From the NCBI GenBank assembly GCA_016808115.1, contig JAEQBH010000665.1, forward strand, positions 1 through 64,000: a stretch of 64,000 nucleotides of DNA, read 5' to 3'. Below, in pieces: positions 1-12,260 of the stretch (its first letter is position 1; every line of letters begins with the position of its first letter). The DNA is from Tetrastigma voinierianum. Its lineage: Eukaryota > Streptophyta > Magnoliopsida > Vitales > Vitaceae. The notes beneath the pieces are model-generated. The model saw only the letters and a list, made by a program, of their open reading frames with translations, did not search any database and had not been told where the DNA came from. A program made the translations under genes and the position numbers.

Positions 1-2060
1 CTGGAAGAAACTAATTAAAATTTGTTTGAACTTCATTGATTCGAGGACGTAATTAGAAAATATATTAAAAATTAAATCCAGCTTTTACATTCTAACGAAT
101 TACTATTCAGATCCAGAAAAAGGAAAGAAAAGAAAGAAAATAACAAAATCTATTCTAAAAGATACAGTGAGTCTTCCTCCTCCTCCTCCCAGAAAATGGG
201 TTTAGAAAAAAAAAACGTAACACACTTATTTTCTAAAAGCTGTATACGCTTCATTATAACCTCGAAGTGGCTTGATTCCAAGGCTTCAAGTGGATTTCCC
301 TTAATTCAATGGCCCAACTCACTGTTTTAGGTCGCGACCTCAGAAGCTTGTCCCAACGTAAAACCCTAGTGTGGTTTGTCAAGTCGGTCGTGACTTCAGG
401 AAACTAGTCGCGACTTCTTTCACTTTGTACTTGCAATTGTTGAGCTACGACCTGATGTTTTCTGTTGTGACATGTTTCTTCTATTGCAATTTGATTAGTG
501 GTCGTGACATGAATTCCTTGCATGACTATATTTAGTTGTCGGCGGTGAAAACCTGTTGTTGTGACCTCATTTTCTTGTTTTCGAGGAATTGGGTACGCGA
601 GCCCTCCCTCTCTCCTTTATTGATTTCTATGCAAACCTCATTTATTGTCGGCCTCTTTGCTTCTTAGTCCACTTTGCTCCTCTTTTCATGTTCTTGGCGT
701 CATTCGGTTGTCTTGGTGTACCGAAGGTCGCGACTCAACTGTTTAGTTTGCTTATTTTCTTGTCGGCCGTTGTTATTAAGGTCGCGACCAGAGTAATTCT
801 TTAATCGGTCTGATTCATTGCGAACCTCAAAGTATGTCGTTACAGATTATTCTTCCTTTTTGTTGAAATCTTGTAAAGCTTCAGTTCCATGTGCGACATC
901 ATTTCTGTTGCCAACTATATTGATCTTAGTTTGCAACCATCTTTTGACCCTTTAATAAATTCTATATGACCTTAGTTCCATATGGTATTTGGTGTCTTAT
1001 TGCCCCGGATTACGTGTAGCGACCTCAATTCAATGTCGCGACCTCATTTCTTTTGTTAGCAATTGATTCTTAGTCATAGCTCCCTTTTTAATGTTGCGAC
1101 TTAAAATTGTTTGTCTTTTCATTGTCATAGGCATAGGGATTTGAATTAAGTGACATAAATTGTTTCTTCTCCTTACTTCATTTATCATATAACCTTAAAA
1201 TCATGTCGTGACATCAATTTCTCTATCTTTGTCATTTCCGCCGACTTACAACAATTTATCAATTCATCTTCTTTTTCCTGGTCATGACCTAGAAATTAAT
1301 AAGTAGTGATGGTATTATCTTGCTGTTTTTGTCGCGTGCTCATACTTAATTATGACATGTTTTAAGCTGTTATTTCGTTTTATGTCATGACATAAAATCT
1401 GATCGCCAACCTCGATTGGAGTCTCAACTTAAATTTTGGCCATAACCTTAAATTGCACAGTAGGAATGATTGTAAGTCCTTTGACATTCCTTCTAAGATC
1501 ATGACATCAGATTTTCTATTCGACAAACCAATGTCTTCTTTTGTGTGTGACCTCAGTGATGTAGCGACATAATCTCCCTTGAAGTTCCTTCTATCTTGGT
1601 TTCGACTAGTTTTCTCTTGTGTAAAACTTTTGGTGGAGCTTGTTATCACTTCTAGTCATTGACATGATTCTCTATTATGACTTTAAAGCGCTGTACTCTT
1701 AATTACTTGTCGTGACATCCATAATCTGTTGTAACCATAATTATCTTCTTTTTGTGTCGCGACCTCAAAACGGTGTCGAGACATAGAATCCTTACTTAGA
1801 GCCCTTTTACGTGCAAGCAGCCTCCTTTGTCACAGCGACACCATTGACATAGTGTGACTTGCGGTTGCGACCTCGATTCTCTTTGCGACTCATGTGTTCA
1901 GTTGTTTCCACTTCTAATCCTTCTTTGGAATTTTCATTACATAATAATTTACGCAAAATAGAAATTTATTAAATAATCCATATTTCTACTATAAAGCAAT
2001 CTTTACATTGTAAGAACAATTAGAAAATGGACTAAAAATTCAATGAGTTTTGACTCATCA
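1..2060 (-). mobile_element. Partial family C Athila-type LTR (U3 and start of R), cut by window edge
   Basis: Read on the minus strand this begins TGATGAGTC at 2060, and an exact run TTTTTAGTCCATTTT lies about 20 bases in. The same run occurs at the start of the LTR near 60.1 kb, which also shares the word GTCGCGAC and the phrase CTGGATCTGAATA further in. The segment is non-coding. It holds six exact copies of GTCGCGAC (331, 407, 727, 781, 1035, 1756) and about fifteen diverged ones. The transcription start and U5 would lie at or beyond position 1. The right edge abuts Tat-like gag sequence, so the LTR probably inserted into, or next to, the 5' part of that element. No target duplication can be checked because the other end is outside the window. 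Confidence 0.6.
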
Positions 2061-3470
2061 GGGAACTCACGACAAAGTGCAATCACTTTATGAAGGGCTG
2101 GCACAAATCCGTGAAGTGATGTAATACATCCACAAGAGGAACAACCTTTTCAGGCGCCCCCGAGATGTTGTGGAGGAGGAGAATAATGGGACCGGGGGCG
2201 TGATCCTATATACCTCCCGGAGTGGGTCGTAGTGAGGGGATGCGTGGGAGCAGGCGGAGGTTATGAGCGACCCACCTTGGCTGAGAGAAGGGGGAACAAT
2301 CTTGGGAGTAAGCGGTTCGGGACATGTCAACAAAGCTGTTAGCCACATGAAGGAGGTACATGTAAGGTCGAGCCCGGTCTCCATGGGTGCTCTGGTGCGA
2401 CCATAGCGGAATCCACGTTCAGTGGGTACCATACTTCCCTCTCACGGCCAAAATTCGAGATCATAGCGAGATCGGGCCTTTGGCGAGACAAGGGATCCGT
2501 GGGCCTCAACACTGCAGGCTGGATGGAGTTGCATGAATACGGGACCAGGCGATGAGCCATCACGCTAAAGGCTCGGCGGTAGCACAGTTCAACGGTCCAT
2601 GGCCTCGATCATGCATTGAGAAGCCTCATCGCTTTGTATCCCCGCTAGCTGGAGCCGGACATACGGGAAGCCGGCTACCACTATTGACCATTAAAAAGCA
2701 TGGCCCTGGGAGATGAGGTCGATCGAGGAGGTTTCAAACTCAAAGTCATTAAAGTAGACATCCCATATGAGGAAATTTTCCATCACGCCTTTATCGGCCC
2801 AGGATGACATATAGTTCATCTGTGTTCTCCGTCTCTGAAGACCGGAAGCATAGCGAGTGCTTTCAAGCGAGAAAAATACATCCAGCGGCGAGGAGGCCCT
2901 TATGTCTAAGCGAGAGCTCTTAAGCAAAAAAAAGAAAAAAGAAAGGACGAAAAGCGGAATTTGAAGCCTAGAGATGAAGGCAGAGCAAATCTCCGCCAGG
3001 AGGAACATAGAAGACAATGATCGATCCCCCGAAAGAGGAAAGTAGCGTTAGGAGACTGACTTGGGTCCACCCGGCCATTTATGTAGCGGTATCTACCTCG
3101 ACAATTCACCCCTTATGACCTCGGTGTCTCAGTCCCTACTCAGGGTCTGACATAGAAGTTTTAAGGTGGCGTCTCGAATGAAGCCAGGCCATGAGACATG
3201 ACCTAAATCTTGCGAGTTCCATAAGTCATAGATATAGAACGGATGTTTGTATTCGATTAAGAAGAAATCGAATTCCCTGTCAGGCATGGACATCTCGGAG
3301 TACGTTATATTGGCTCGAGAAGATCGAAAATTAGACACCTCAGCTAACACCTCATCCGGCTTCTTTAGCTCGGCATCAACAACCTGAAGATAAATGTGAT
3401 TTTAGGAAGGTCGCGATGGTGGGGAATCTAGTTCGACCGGGAAGGCTCATATCAGGCATCGGATCAAGGG
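2061..3470 (+). pseudogene. gag: Tat-lineage gag remnant
   Basis: There is no continuous frame, but pieces in all three plus frames resemble Tat gag, the structural protein that packages element RNA. The clearest is a CEFHKSH motif at 3211-3231, which corresponds to the CxFHxxHGHxTxxC knuckle region before the protease in this lineage, followed by a charged region. A lysine-rich stretch near 2925-2950 precedes it. 2061-2700 shows no strong motif and is assigned by position only. Minus-strand open frames here match no recognised family and are treated as chance. Confidence 0.5.
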
Positions 3471-3479
3471 GAGACACTT

Positions 3480-4453
3480 TTTGGAGTGCAGTTCGTGTCT
3501 GGCTCTCGCCGATTTAGATCACCACCATAACCTTCTCAGGACTCGACTGGAAGTTGCCCGACATCCCATGATATTTGATAAGGGCCATCATGGCCCGACA
3601 AGATCAGTGCACAAAGTTCTTATCCGACAATAGGATTCCGGTGGACATCATCTTTGCATTGGCGTTTGAGAAAGCGGGCATCGGAAAGGAGCTGGGCCGG
3701 TGAGGTGCCCTTATTCAGATTTTCAAGGAGTGCGCCACTTGGAGTCGACCCGGCTAATTTGCTCACCTTAGGAAATCCCCCATGTCAGGCTTCAACGGTA
3801 AAGTTCCTCAAAGTAGATGCTCCCTCGGCGTATAATATATTTACTAAACGGGCCTCTCTCAATGCTTTAAGGGTCGTCCCCTCCGCCTATCATATGGTTA
3901 TCAAGTTCCCAACAGAGAACAGAGTAGGAGTGGTTTGAGGAGACCACTAGGTAGCTAGGGAATGCTACTCGGCGTCAATAAAATAGAAAGCCGTAAAAGG
4001 GTGTCACGATGGATGAGCTCGACATGAGGCAATTGAGGACGCAACCAACACCCTGAAGAGTTTGAACCAGTACAACTTGACGACGGCCAAAACACCTCGC
4101 CTGTGGATCCCAGGTGGCGGGACGTGAAGACCTCCTCATCCACTTCTTAAAGCAAATGTGAGTATTCACTTTGAAGCGAGAGGACATGGGAGGGAATTGA
4201 TCGAGCATTCATCCCAAGCGAAGATGAATGTCGGCCCCTCCTTGAACTTGTCAAGCAGAGAAAGAAGTTTCGCCTCGAGAGAGGCGGAAGGCGATCGACG
4301 AGGAGGTCGACAAACTCCTCTAAGCCCAGGAGCTATAGAAGTGGGTTATCATTTGGTTAAGCTAATGTGGTCCTCGTCCAGATGGCAGAGTGATCTGCAT
4401 TGACTGCGCGTGAGGCAGGAACACCCAGAGGCGACAGTTCGTGCACAATAGGG
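3480..4453 (+). pseudogene. pol: Tat-lineage protease and start of reverse transcriptase
   Basis: A motif ITFSGLDW near 3511-3540 and then DNRIPVDIIFALAFEKAG (aspartate codon at 3626) match the Tat protease block, usually DNGSSVDILF. The glycine after DN is replaced, so the active site is probably dead. The frame 3654-3938 continues with FLKVDAPSAYNI, SLNALRVVPSAYHMVIKFPTE and GVGVV, the conserved linker between protease and RT. 4250-4440 carries decayed RT start motifs (ANVVLVQMA). The match breaks off at the inserted LTR. Confidence 0.75.
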
Positions 4454-5927
4454 TGATCAGGAATCGACAAAGTTTTGTTTCTCTTTCCTCTCTTTATGAT
4501 GGTCATTCTTCTTGACATAGCGATCCCAGAGATTCGAACACGAGGATGGGTTTCATCCTGAAAATGACTCAGTACCATGATTCAAAATGGTAGAGGCTTT
4601 TATTTGGATTTTAGTTTGGGTAAAAAAGCAGGGAATTAGTTGTTCCTTTGAATTAAGCTGAAGCAGTTTAAATTAAAGTGTGAAATGAGTGACTTGAAGG
4701 CTTAGGCTACTGGCTTGATAAAATGGGGGTTATATAGGTGTCCTCGGGTTATTTCCTCACATTAGGGCAAATGACATAATAGTCATAGCCCAAAAGCCGG
4801 ATCTTTGTTTGACTTTAAAACTAACCCTTAAAACCTCCTAGTTTGAGTCAAAAAACTTGTATCACTGACATTTAAATATTCCGGTAGTTTGAAAACATAG
4901 CATTAACCTCATTTCGGTGGCTCGTAAATGACATCTAAAGAATGTCGGTGCATCTACCCTTAAGAATGCATTGAACCACTAAGCATGGCCAATTGACCAA
5001 AGAAACACATTAAATGGCACAAGCCTAGTTTCAAAAGTTTAGAACAATAATCTGATGCACTGTTTCATTTAAGAGCGAGGACCACACAAACCATTAGCTA
5101 ACAGCAACCCTCCTCTTCAAGGTTTTGAGGCTTAGCGAACATCCCTTGAGTTGTCATCCTCAAAGGGGTGTTTGGCAGCGAAAAATGAGAAGAAATAAAG
5201 AGAGAAGAAAAAAGCGTAACCTAAAACAAAATTTGTGTAGATAGCTTGAGAATAAGTTAGGGTTCCAAAATGTCATAAGGGTGGCTTATATAGCCATACA
5301 AGATGTGTGAAATACCAAAAATACCAAAATATGATTACATTAGGGACAAAATGGGAATTATACAAAACGAAGTCGTTTGGATCAAAATCAAGGGACAAAT
5401 TTAAGCTAAGCATAAGTGAATTTAAGCTACCATAAGCGAAAATGTGAGGCATAAATTCAAATATTTTCGCTATACCACAGTCATTTCGCTATGATGGCGA
5501 ATTTTAAATATCATGCCAGCCCCAAGCGATCATAAGCGAAAAAATGTGCATAATGAAATTTATGAGGAGTTAAAGTTTTGGCTATGGTTATTACTAGCAA
5601 ATCTTAATTTTCGCTGTCTATGCATGAAAATCACACCACTTTCTGCATACCTCACACGTCGAGTTCGACCTCTATTTCTTTAGTTCCACTTGACATTTCT
5701 TCATCTGGCTTGATGGAATGGAATTCTCATAAATGACCGTGATACGATGCGAAGCTTGAAATGAAGGTGAGGTTCTCAAACACTGCAAAGCGCAAAAAGC
5801 GACCTCGAAACAAAATCGAGTAGTATTAAGCGACTTGCATGTCAATTGGCTTAAATTAATATGGTGATGCATAAAAGCACTCAAAACTATCTTAAATGGA
5901 CTAAATCGTACTACGTTTTCTAAATCA
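4454..5927 (-). mobile_element. Solo family A LTR in the Tat pol gene
   Basis: On the minus strand it runs from TGATTTAG (5927) to a decayed TGATCAGGAATCGAC boundary at 4454. It shares with the other family A copies the AGTGCTTTT start, GCGAA words (5390-5620), the CTTGAAGAGGAGG and AGGATGACAACTCAAGGG blocks near 5105-5165, and the ATTTTGAATCAT block near 4580. Tat RT motifs lie on both sides, so this is an insertion. There is no internal region, so it is a solo LTR. The flanks TAGGG and TTTAC do not form a duplication, so the ends may be off by several bases or decayed. Confidence 0.7.
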
Positions 5928-6811
5928 TTTACCACCGAATCGACCTCATAGTGGGCGCCCTTTGCGGCCGCAGGCTCCTCGACTTTATGAATGCTTTCTG
6001 AGACTACAATTAGATCAAGATGGACCCCGGTGACCGGAGAGACCTCTTTCCTTGGCCCCGGACGGGGGAGCGTATTGCTATCGAGGTGATGCCTTTTAGG
6101 TTAGAAGAACCGCAGGGGGCCTAGCCAGGGGAGTTAGTAAATAAGATGTTCACGAGAAATAGTTGGTAGCATCCATGGAGATATACATAGATGACATCTT
6201 TGGTGAAGTCCCGGTCAGTCGAGCTCCGCGTAGACCACCTAGTGAGATCATTCGGTCGTGAAGGACTTCACAGATGAAGTTTAAGCCCGACCCGAGTGTG
6301 CTTTCGGTCTCGTAAGGAAGTTCTTGGGTTTCATAATCAACAGTCGCGGAATAGAGGCAAATCCAGACAAGATAAAAGTCGTGCTTTCGACCTTGCCCTA
6401 TAAACACTAAAGAAATTGGTGCTTGGCGGGAGAATAAAACACTTATTTGAGTCGCTTTGTGTCAGGATCCATTGACAAGTGTCTGACCGCTTCTTCTGAG
6501 TTACGAAAGGCCTTCCCACTAAGTACGCCATATGAAGAGGCATTCTCGTGCACAAAAAAGCCTCGCAAAGCTCCCCTCTTGAACTCCTAGTAAGCCCCTC
6601 GAAGGAGACTCCTTACACTCTACTTAAGTAGTTTCCGATTTCTGCGACTAGTGCCTCCACGGTCATAGAAGCGAGGTGGGGCGCGTGACTTGATCCCATT
6701 ACTATGGCCAGGAGCTTTGAGGCGGGAGGTGCTGGGGTGGAAGAACTGGTTGTGATGCAGGAAGACTTCAACAATACTTCGAAGCTCACACATTAAGATT
6801 CGGCCAGACAC
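5928..6811 (+). pseudogene. pol: Tat-lineage reverse transcriptase core and start of RNase H
   Basis: Frame-hopping motifs in order: LLDFMNAFSETT (about 5970), SLGGL-type palm residues, YIDD at 6184-6195 (an intact catalytic YxDD box), CAFGLVRKFLGF (about 6298), GIEANPDKIKVV (about 6350) and RFVSGSIDKC (about 6455). These are the fingers/palm and connection of a Ty3/gypsy RT, which copies element RNA into DNA. Stops and frameshifts are frequent. The tail (6600-6811) fits the connection to RNase H and is cut by the E1 insertion. Confidence 0.75.
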
Positions 6812-8091
6812 TTGTGGTGCTCAAAGTGTTATTTGAGCCACTGTTCATTACAAATTTTGAGCACTTTTTGTCTTGTCGGGTAATTAACGATTGGCACATT
6901 AAGGTCCCGGCGATACTACTGATTGTGTTTTGTGGCTATTTTTGTAGTTCTTGCAAGTTAATCAAGCTAAAATTATCAAGTCAATCAACGAACTCGAAGC
7001 TCAGTGAAGTGGAAGGAAATTAGACCCTGAGCTAAAGAAAAATGGCTCAACTGCGAAATCTTGCGGGGTTGCGAATTTTGCAACTACGAGAATTAGCAAG
7101 TTGCAAATTTTGCAACCTCCTTCCTCAATTATTTACTTCCATTTCACACACTTTTTGTGGCTTTCCTAAAGCGTCCCACTTTTGTATTGTTGGTAACGGA
7201 CATTTTTAATTTCCCTTGACTGCGGAAGCCTTGTAAGCCTCGATCCGACTCATAAAGGGCATGACTTTATGTCTAATAAAATTAGGCGCGAAAGCTTTGG
7301 CTTTCCACTTTTCTTCTTATCTCTGATTTTCTCCCCCTTTCCTTCACTTTCTCACCAGCCAAACACTCCTTGGGGATGGCAATGACTGAGGGATGCTTAG
7401 CTAAATCCCCTAAATCCTTGGAGGAAGGCCCTTTGGGCGAGGTTTTGAGTAAAAGCTTGTTGTCCTCTTTATTTTGACTCGTGCGGTTATTGTCATTTAT
7501 GTCTACGTATGTTGCCTCAGGCAATCCTTTTGATATACCCTGATTGGCGGTGCCAGCGGGCTTTAAGGGCTCAGTGGATGCTTCTGGCCCAGATCCATTG
7601 AAACAAGCTTAGTTGCCATTTATTTGCCTACGTAGATTAAGGTCAAAGAATTAGTTTTTACTGCTTTGAGACATGAATGATCAATAAATGTTATCTCAAG
7701 AAGAAACTTTTAGGACTTAGTTTTCACGGCTAAATGAAGATCGATTGAGTGACTTCAGTCGTCCTCCTCAGTAGCCTTGAGGAAAAGGAATAGGGACTTC
7801 CTAGTTGGCACAGAACCTCGGGGGAAGCCTAATGGGTGAGACTTGAGGAGTTCTTTTTACATTCCATTTCATTTTGTTTGTAGTTTTCACACCACAATCC
7901 ACCTTTGTTTTTACAAAAACCCAGTCCAATTAAATCTGCCATTTTACATTGTAAAATCATTTGCGTGAGAAAACTCATCCTGTGTTCGGCCACAGAACCA
8001 CTATCTTCTGATAACTATGCTGGCGTAGGAGGAATTTGGAGTTATAAATATTGTTTGATTACATGCGGCATACCTACTACACTCGAGATCA
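6812..8091 (+). mobile_element. 5' LTR of E1 (family A)
   Basis: The start TGGTGCTCAAAGTGTTATTT matches TTAGTGCACAAAAGTGCTATTT in the 3' copy. The long block beginning CACATTAAGGTCCCGGCGATAC (6896) is nearly identical to 30130 onward. The end GATCA at 8091 is two bases before the primer-binding site. The U3 word region (7050-7120) uses TTGCGAATTTTGCAA-type words. The TATA box seen in the 3' copy is decayed here. The first bases are uncertain by about 3. Confidence 0.75.
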
Positions 8092-8093
8092 AA

Positions 8094-8111
8094 TGGCGTC
8101 GTTCTTGGGAT
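8094..8111 (+). other. Primer-binding site of E1, tRNA-Asp type
   Basis: TGGCGTCGTTCTTGGGAT, two bases after the LTR end. Athila elements usually carry TGGCGCCGTTGCCGGGGA, complementary to the 3' end of tRNA-Asp. This copy differs at a few positions, including the loss of one CpG. Confidence 0.65.
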
Positions 8112-8292
8112 GAAGATTGTAAATGAGTGAAGTTGTTGAACTTGTGATCCTTATCCGCAGTGTTGGTGAGATTCTAATTCCTTTTGTCACTTCTTATAAT
8201 CTCCCTAGCATTTTCTTTGTTGGGTAGATTGGATTTTATCTAGATCCTTACATAGAATTTTCATTTTTTTATTTATAGCTAACCTTAACCTT

Positions 8293-9960
8293 TTGGTAGC
8301 CACCTTTTTCTTTTTGGTTGTGCATGCGTGTGGCTTGCCTAGCGGCTTATGCACCATTGGGACGGGGAGCTACCGGGAAAATTGGAAAGGGTCCATTCTC
8401 CCACTTGGAAACGGGGTTCGCGAAGTGAGCCTAAACAACGACCCGGATGGATCCCTGCCTAAAGGCGGGAGAGCCCGGCCCGAGGGTTGAAGGAACTGAA
8501 TGCATCTGAGCGATGGGGGACCATATACACCCACCAAGGGCGAGTGCACCCTCATGTATTGTACCTCTTACGGAGGATGTGAATGTTAGGCCTTATCTGG
8601 TGCCCCTGATCCCAACTTTCCATGGTATGGAAAATGAAAATCCATACACACATCAGGAGTTTGAGGAGGTTTACATGACTTCGAGGAGGCATGCTTGATA
8701 TAGAATTCTTGAAATTGAAAAGACTTCCTTAACTAAAGGCAGGCGAATTTGGCTCAACTCTCTGTAGAGAACTATAAGGAATTGGGGAGATATAGGCGAA
8801 TTTTTGAAAGTGTGACACCCATAAAACCAATAGTCTGAAGAGGGAAATTTACACCTTCACAGCCTTAGAAAGTGAGAAATTCTACCAGTGCTGGGAAAGG
8901 TACCTAGAGATCATCAGTGCCTGCCCTCACCATGGCTTTGATACTTGGATCTTTAGTTAATCCCACTTTTATAATGGAATGTCCCACAACTGTAAACAAT
9001 TGTTGGAGACTATGTGCGGAGGGACTTCGTGAGAAAAAACATCCCGGAGGAAGCCATGGACTTCTTGAACTATGTGTTTGAGACATCGAAAGCATGGGAT
9101 GAACCCTGACCCCGAGAGAACACACGGAGGATGAGACACAGTAGCAAATTTAAGGGAGGCATGTACTCAATCATTGAGGACATGGAGATGAAACAAAGCT
9201 ATCCACCTTGACTGAAGGTTGGAGGACAACGAAATGTGAAATCACTTGTGAGGTGCGGCTAGTGGCCCAGAGGGCGTCATGCGCTCCATCCTTGTTTCAC
9301 TTATCAATCCGCCCGAGGCACGAGGAGAGCCTTGCTTAAGCGTTCCTTGATGCCAAGGGATATGATAGCTGAACATGCCAATGATGTGGGTCGGTCTGAG
9401 CCACCCGACCCGATGCTTCATATGGCGGCCACATAACCTGCTTGGAGGAACCATCCTAACCTCCTGGAAGCGAAGCCTCCGCCATATGTGCCCCTACTAT
9501 GCAGCGACGGTGTGGCTCCTCATCTCAACCCCTGACCACCACTATCCTCATCCCCATTTGAATAAGCTATCATGAATTTGAGCGAAGTGGTAAGCAATTT
9601 TGTAAAGGAATAGAGCGAGTGAATCTTGAGCTAATCGGAAGAATCGACATAGTGGAAAGCACACTCAACAAAAAGATGGATAACCTATAGACTGAGATCT
9701 CCTAAAAATATGACAACCTATAGTATTCAATCTCAAGGTTGACCAACCAGTAGCAGGTGCAGGAAAAGGGAAAATTTCCATCTCAGACACAACCAAATCC
9801 TAGGGGAGTGCATGAAGTGGGCTCTTCAGTAAGGCAATCTAGGATGGATGAAGCTAAAGCACTTATCACATTGAGAAGTGGTAAGAGCTTAAGCAGCCGA
9901 TTACTCAAACCAGCGAGAAGAAAACCGGGGAGGTTAAAGTACGAGCAGAGATAGAGTGGT
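8293..9960 (+). pseudogene. gag: Athila-lineage gag remnant of E1
   Basis: From about 8580 the frames give PLIPTFHGMENENPYTHQEF, a hallmark of Athila gag, the capsid precursor. IRNWGDI (about 8775), PEEAMDFLNYVFETSKAWD (about 9046) and QEKGKFPSQTQPNPRG (about 9757) follow, then KALITLRSGKSL at the gag end. At least four frame changes and several stops break it. 8112-8580 is leader; the start codon is not resolvable. Confidence 0.75.
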
Positions 9961-10009
9961 GACTAAAGATCCTGCGACCAAAAAACTACCGTTTCAAACC
10001 TTGCCCGAA

Positions 10010-10420
10010 AGCTAAGAAAAAGGCCATCAACGATTTGAAATACTAGAAGTGCTAAGGCAAGTGAGAGTCAAACATCCTTACCTTGATATGATTAAACAGA
10101 AGTCCACATATCTTTAAATTTTTTAAGGACTTGTGCACAGTGAAGAGAGGGCTGAATGTTGATAAGAAGGCCTTCCTAACTGAACAAGTCAGTGCCATTA
10201 TCCAGTGAAGTACAAAGATCCGGGTTGTCCTACCATCTCGGTTAATATTGGAGGCACTTGTGTAGAAAAAGCACTATTGGACCTAGGTGCCAATGTAAAC
10301 TTGCTTCCTTATTTGATGTACAAGCAGCTCGGGTTGGGGGAATTGAAGCCCACTTCCATCACATTGTCTTGGACCATAAGATATCAAAGGTGGGATAAAG
10401 GGAAGATGTTCTAATATAAG
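10010..10420 (+). pseudogene. pol: Athila-lineage protease domain of E1
   Basis: The frame 10205-10414 reads KYKDPGCPTISVNIGG, then ALLDLGANVNLLPYLMYKQL. The catalytic aspartate is in DLG (10280-10282), the form usual in Athila elements, and the following VNLLP strand is intact. It would have cut the Gag-Pol polyprotein. Upstream, EVLRQVRV and LDMIKQ (about 10050-10095) are the spacer between gag and protease, as in E2. Confidence 0.8.
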
Positions 10421-10949
10421 TGGACACCCACTATCCACAGAGATTTGTTGCACTCGACACGTAACCATCTCGCAAAGTAGGCTAACTACGTACTCCATCA
10501 TCCTAGGGAGACCATTTCTACTCTAATGTTATCAATCAAATGGTGGTTATGCAAATACATTCTAAACATGACATTAGAACTCAACATCTTCCACTTTGGG
10601 CAAAGCACATGCAACCTCGTGGGTTATGTCAAGAAGAAGTTCCATACTGATACAACTCGAAGAACAGTCATTCAGCCAAAGAAATGGTGGATGTAAGTAC
10701 ACTAAGGAACTAGTTGATCGTCTTCCAAGAGCGCTAGCAGCTCCAAGACATGAATATCAGGCAAGGGCATCAAGAAAAACAAGAAATTTCAGCTTTACTA
10801 ATCCGAGAAGGAACCAATGAACCATAAAATTTGGACCTTAAACCCTTGCCTGTGCAATTGAAATATGTTTACTTAGAAGAATGAGTAGTGCCCGCTGGTC
10901 ATATCCGCCGTCAAGTATCACAATAGTAACAAATGGCTAGACATCCTAG

Positions 10950-11640
10950 GGAGAATCGCGGTGCTATTTGCGGAAAATCATTATCTAAAGGGTATTAGCC
11001 GAGCGCTTGCACTCATCAAGATCTACCGAGAAGGAAGCAAAATTAAGGCAAACACACAAAGGAGACTAAATCCTCACATGCAGAAGGGGTTCGAATCGTG
11101 TCTTAAATCAGCCGTACCATTTACCCCATATCCCGAAGCACTCGTGAGTCTAACCCAGTTGTGCCTAAGAAATCAAGGGTAACCACCGTGCATACTGAAA
11201 AGGGAGAGGAGATGCCCACCCGTCTTACCACAGGCTGGAGGGTGTGTATTGACTACAGAAGATTGAATGAGGTGACAAGAAAGGATCACTTCCCTCTACC
11301 CTTCATGGACCACCGCCAAAGGATTTTCGCCACCCTTCTATTGCTTCCGAATGGTTATTTAAAGTTATTTTCAAATTGAGATCACAAGTAAAAGACTAGG
11401 AGAAGACCACCTTCACCTACCCATTTGGCACATATTCTTACGTATGATGCCTCGCTCGTAATGCCCCCGCCACATTTCAAGACCGCATGCTAAGATCTTC
11501 TGGGATGCAGGAGTGCATTATGGAAGTGTATACTGATGATGTTATACTATGCAGTGAGCTAAGAATGCCTCATCAACTTTAGAAACTCCATTCACATAGG
11601 TGCGTAGAGAAGAACTTGGTAATCGAACTAGGTGAAAATG
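10950..11640 (+). pseudogene. pol: Reverse transcriptase of E1
   Basis: The motif GWRVCIDYRRLNEVTRKDHF at 11230-11290 is the start of the RT fingers, followed by PLPFMD. Then come FTCPFGTY-like residues (about 11410), FQDRMLRS (about 11480) and VYTDDVILC, with the catalytic box YTDD at 11529-11540 (often YMDD or FMDD in this family). Two or more frame changes separate these blocks. 10420-10950 between protease and RT is poorly conserved. Confidence 0.8.
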
Positions 11641-12260
11641 CCATTTTGGCTGTTAAACCAAGGAATAGTATTGGGACATATTATTTCCAAGAAGGGAATT
11701 GAAGTTGATAAGGCAAAAATCGAAATGATTTCCAAACTACCCTCCCCCACAAATGTGAAGACTGTGAGGCAATTCTTAGGGCATGCAAGTTTTTATAGGA
11801 GGTTCATCATGGACTTCTCGAAAATTTCCAAACCTCTGAGCTATTGTGAGAGCATGCAAAATTTTGTGGGACGAAGATCACCAAAGGGAGCTTTGAGGAG
11901 CTCAAGGCTCACTCGACCACGCACCAATACTGAGGCTCCTAACCCCGGCTACCTTCAATGTAATGTGCGACGCAAGTGACCTCGCTTATTAGAGCGCTTC
12001 TCAGCATAGGAAAGTTATGAAACCCTATGTGGTCTATTACGCAAGCAAGACATTGAACGAGGCCTAGAGAAATTACACTACCACAGAGAAGGAGTTGCTT
12101 GCAGTGGTCTATGCCTTGGATAAGTTTCAAGCTTATTTGGTTGGGTCAAACATAATCATATTCACAGATCACTCACTTAAAGACTACCATCAAATGTAAT
12201 GCTAAGGCTAGGCTTATTAGATGGGTTCTCCCCGCCAGAAGAGTTCAAACCCGCAAATTA
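11641..12260 (+). pseudogene. pol: RT connection and RNase H domain of E1
   Basis: The frame 11632-11979 gives GIVLGHIISKKGIEVDKAKI, then VRQFLGHASFYRRFI, the conserved end of gypsy RT. RNase H motifs follow in shifted frames: MCDASD (about 11960), VVYYASKTLNE (about 12031), EKELLAVVYALDKFQAYLVG (about 12090) and FTDHS (about 12160). RNase H removes the RNA strand during reverse transcription. The DAS, TEKELL and TDH blocks are where the family has its catalytic acidic residues. Confidence 0.8.

Noticed and set aside
1..2060. GTCGCGAC words as a satellite DNA array
   Set aside because: Spacing is irregular and the intervening text is unique; the ends match LTR starts elsewhere in the window.
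2088..3350. Minus-strand open frames of 60-115 codons as genes
   Set aside because: No recognised motif, and the plus strand carries Tat gag pieces here.
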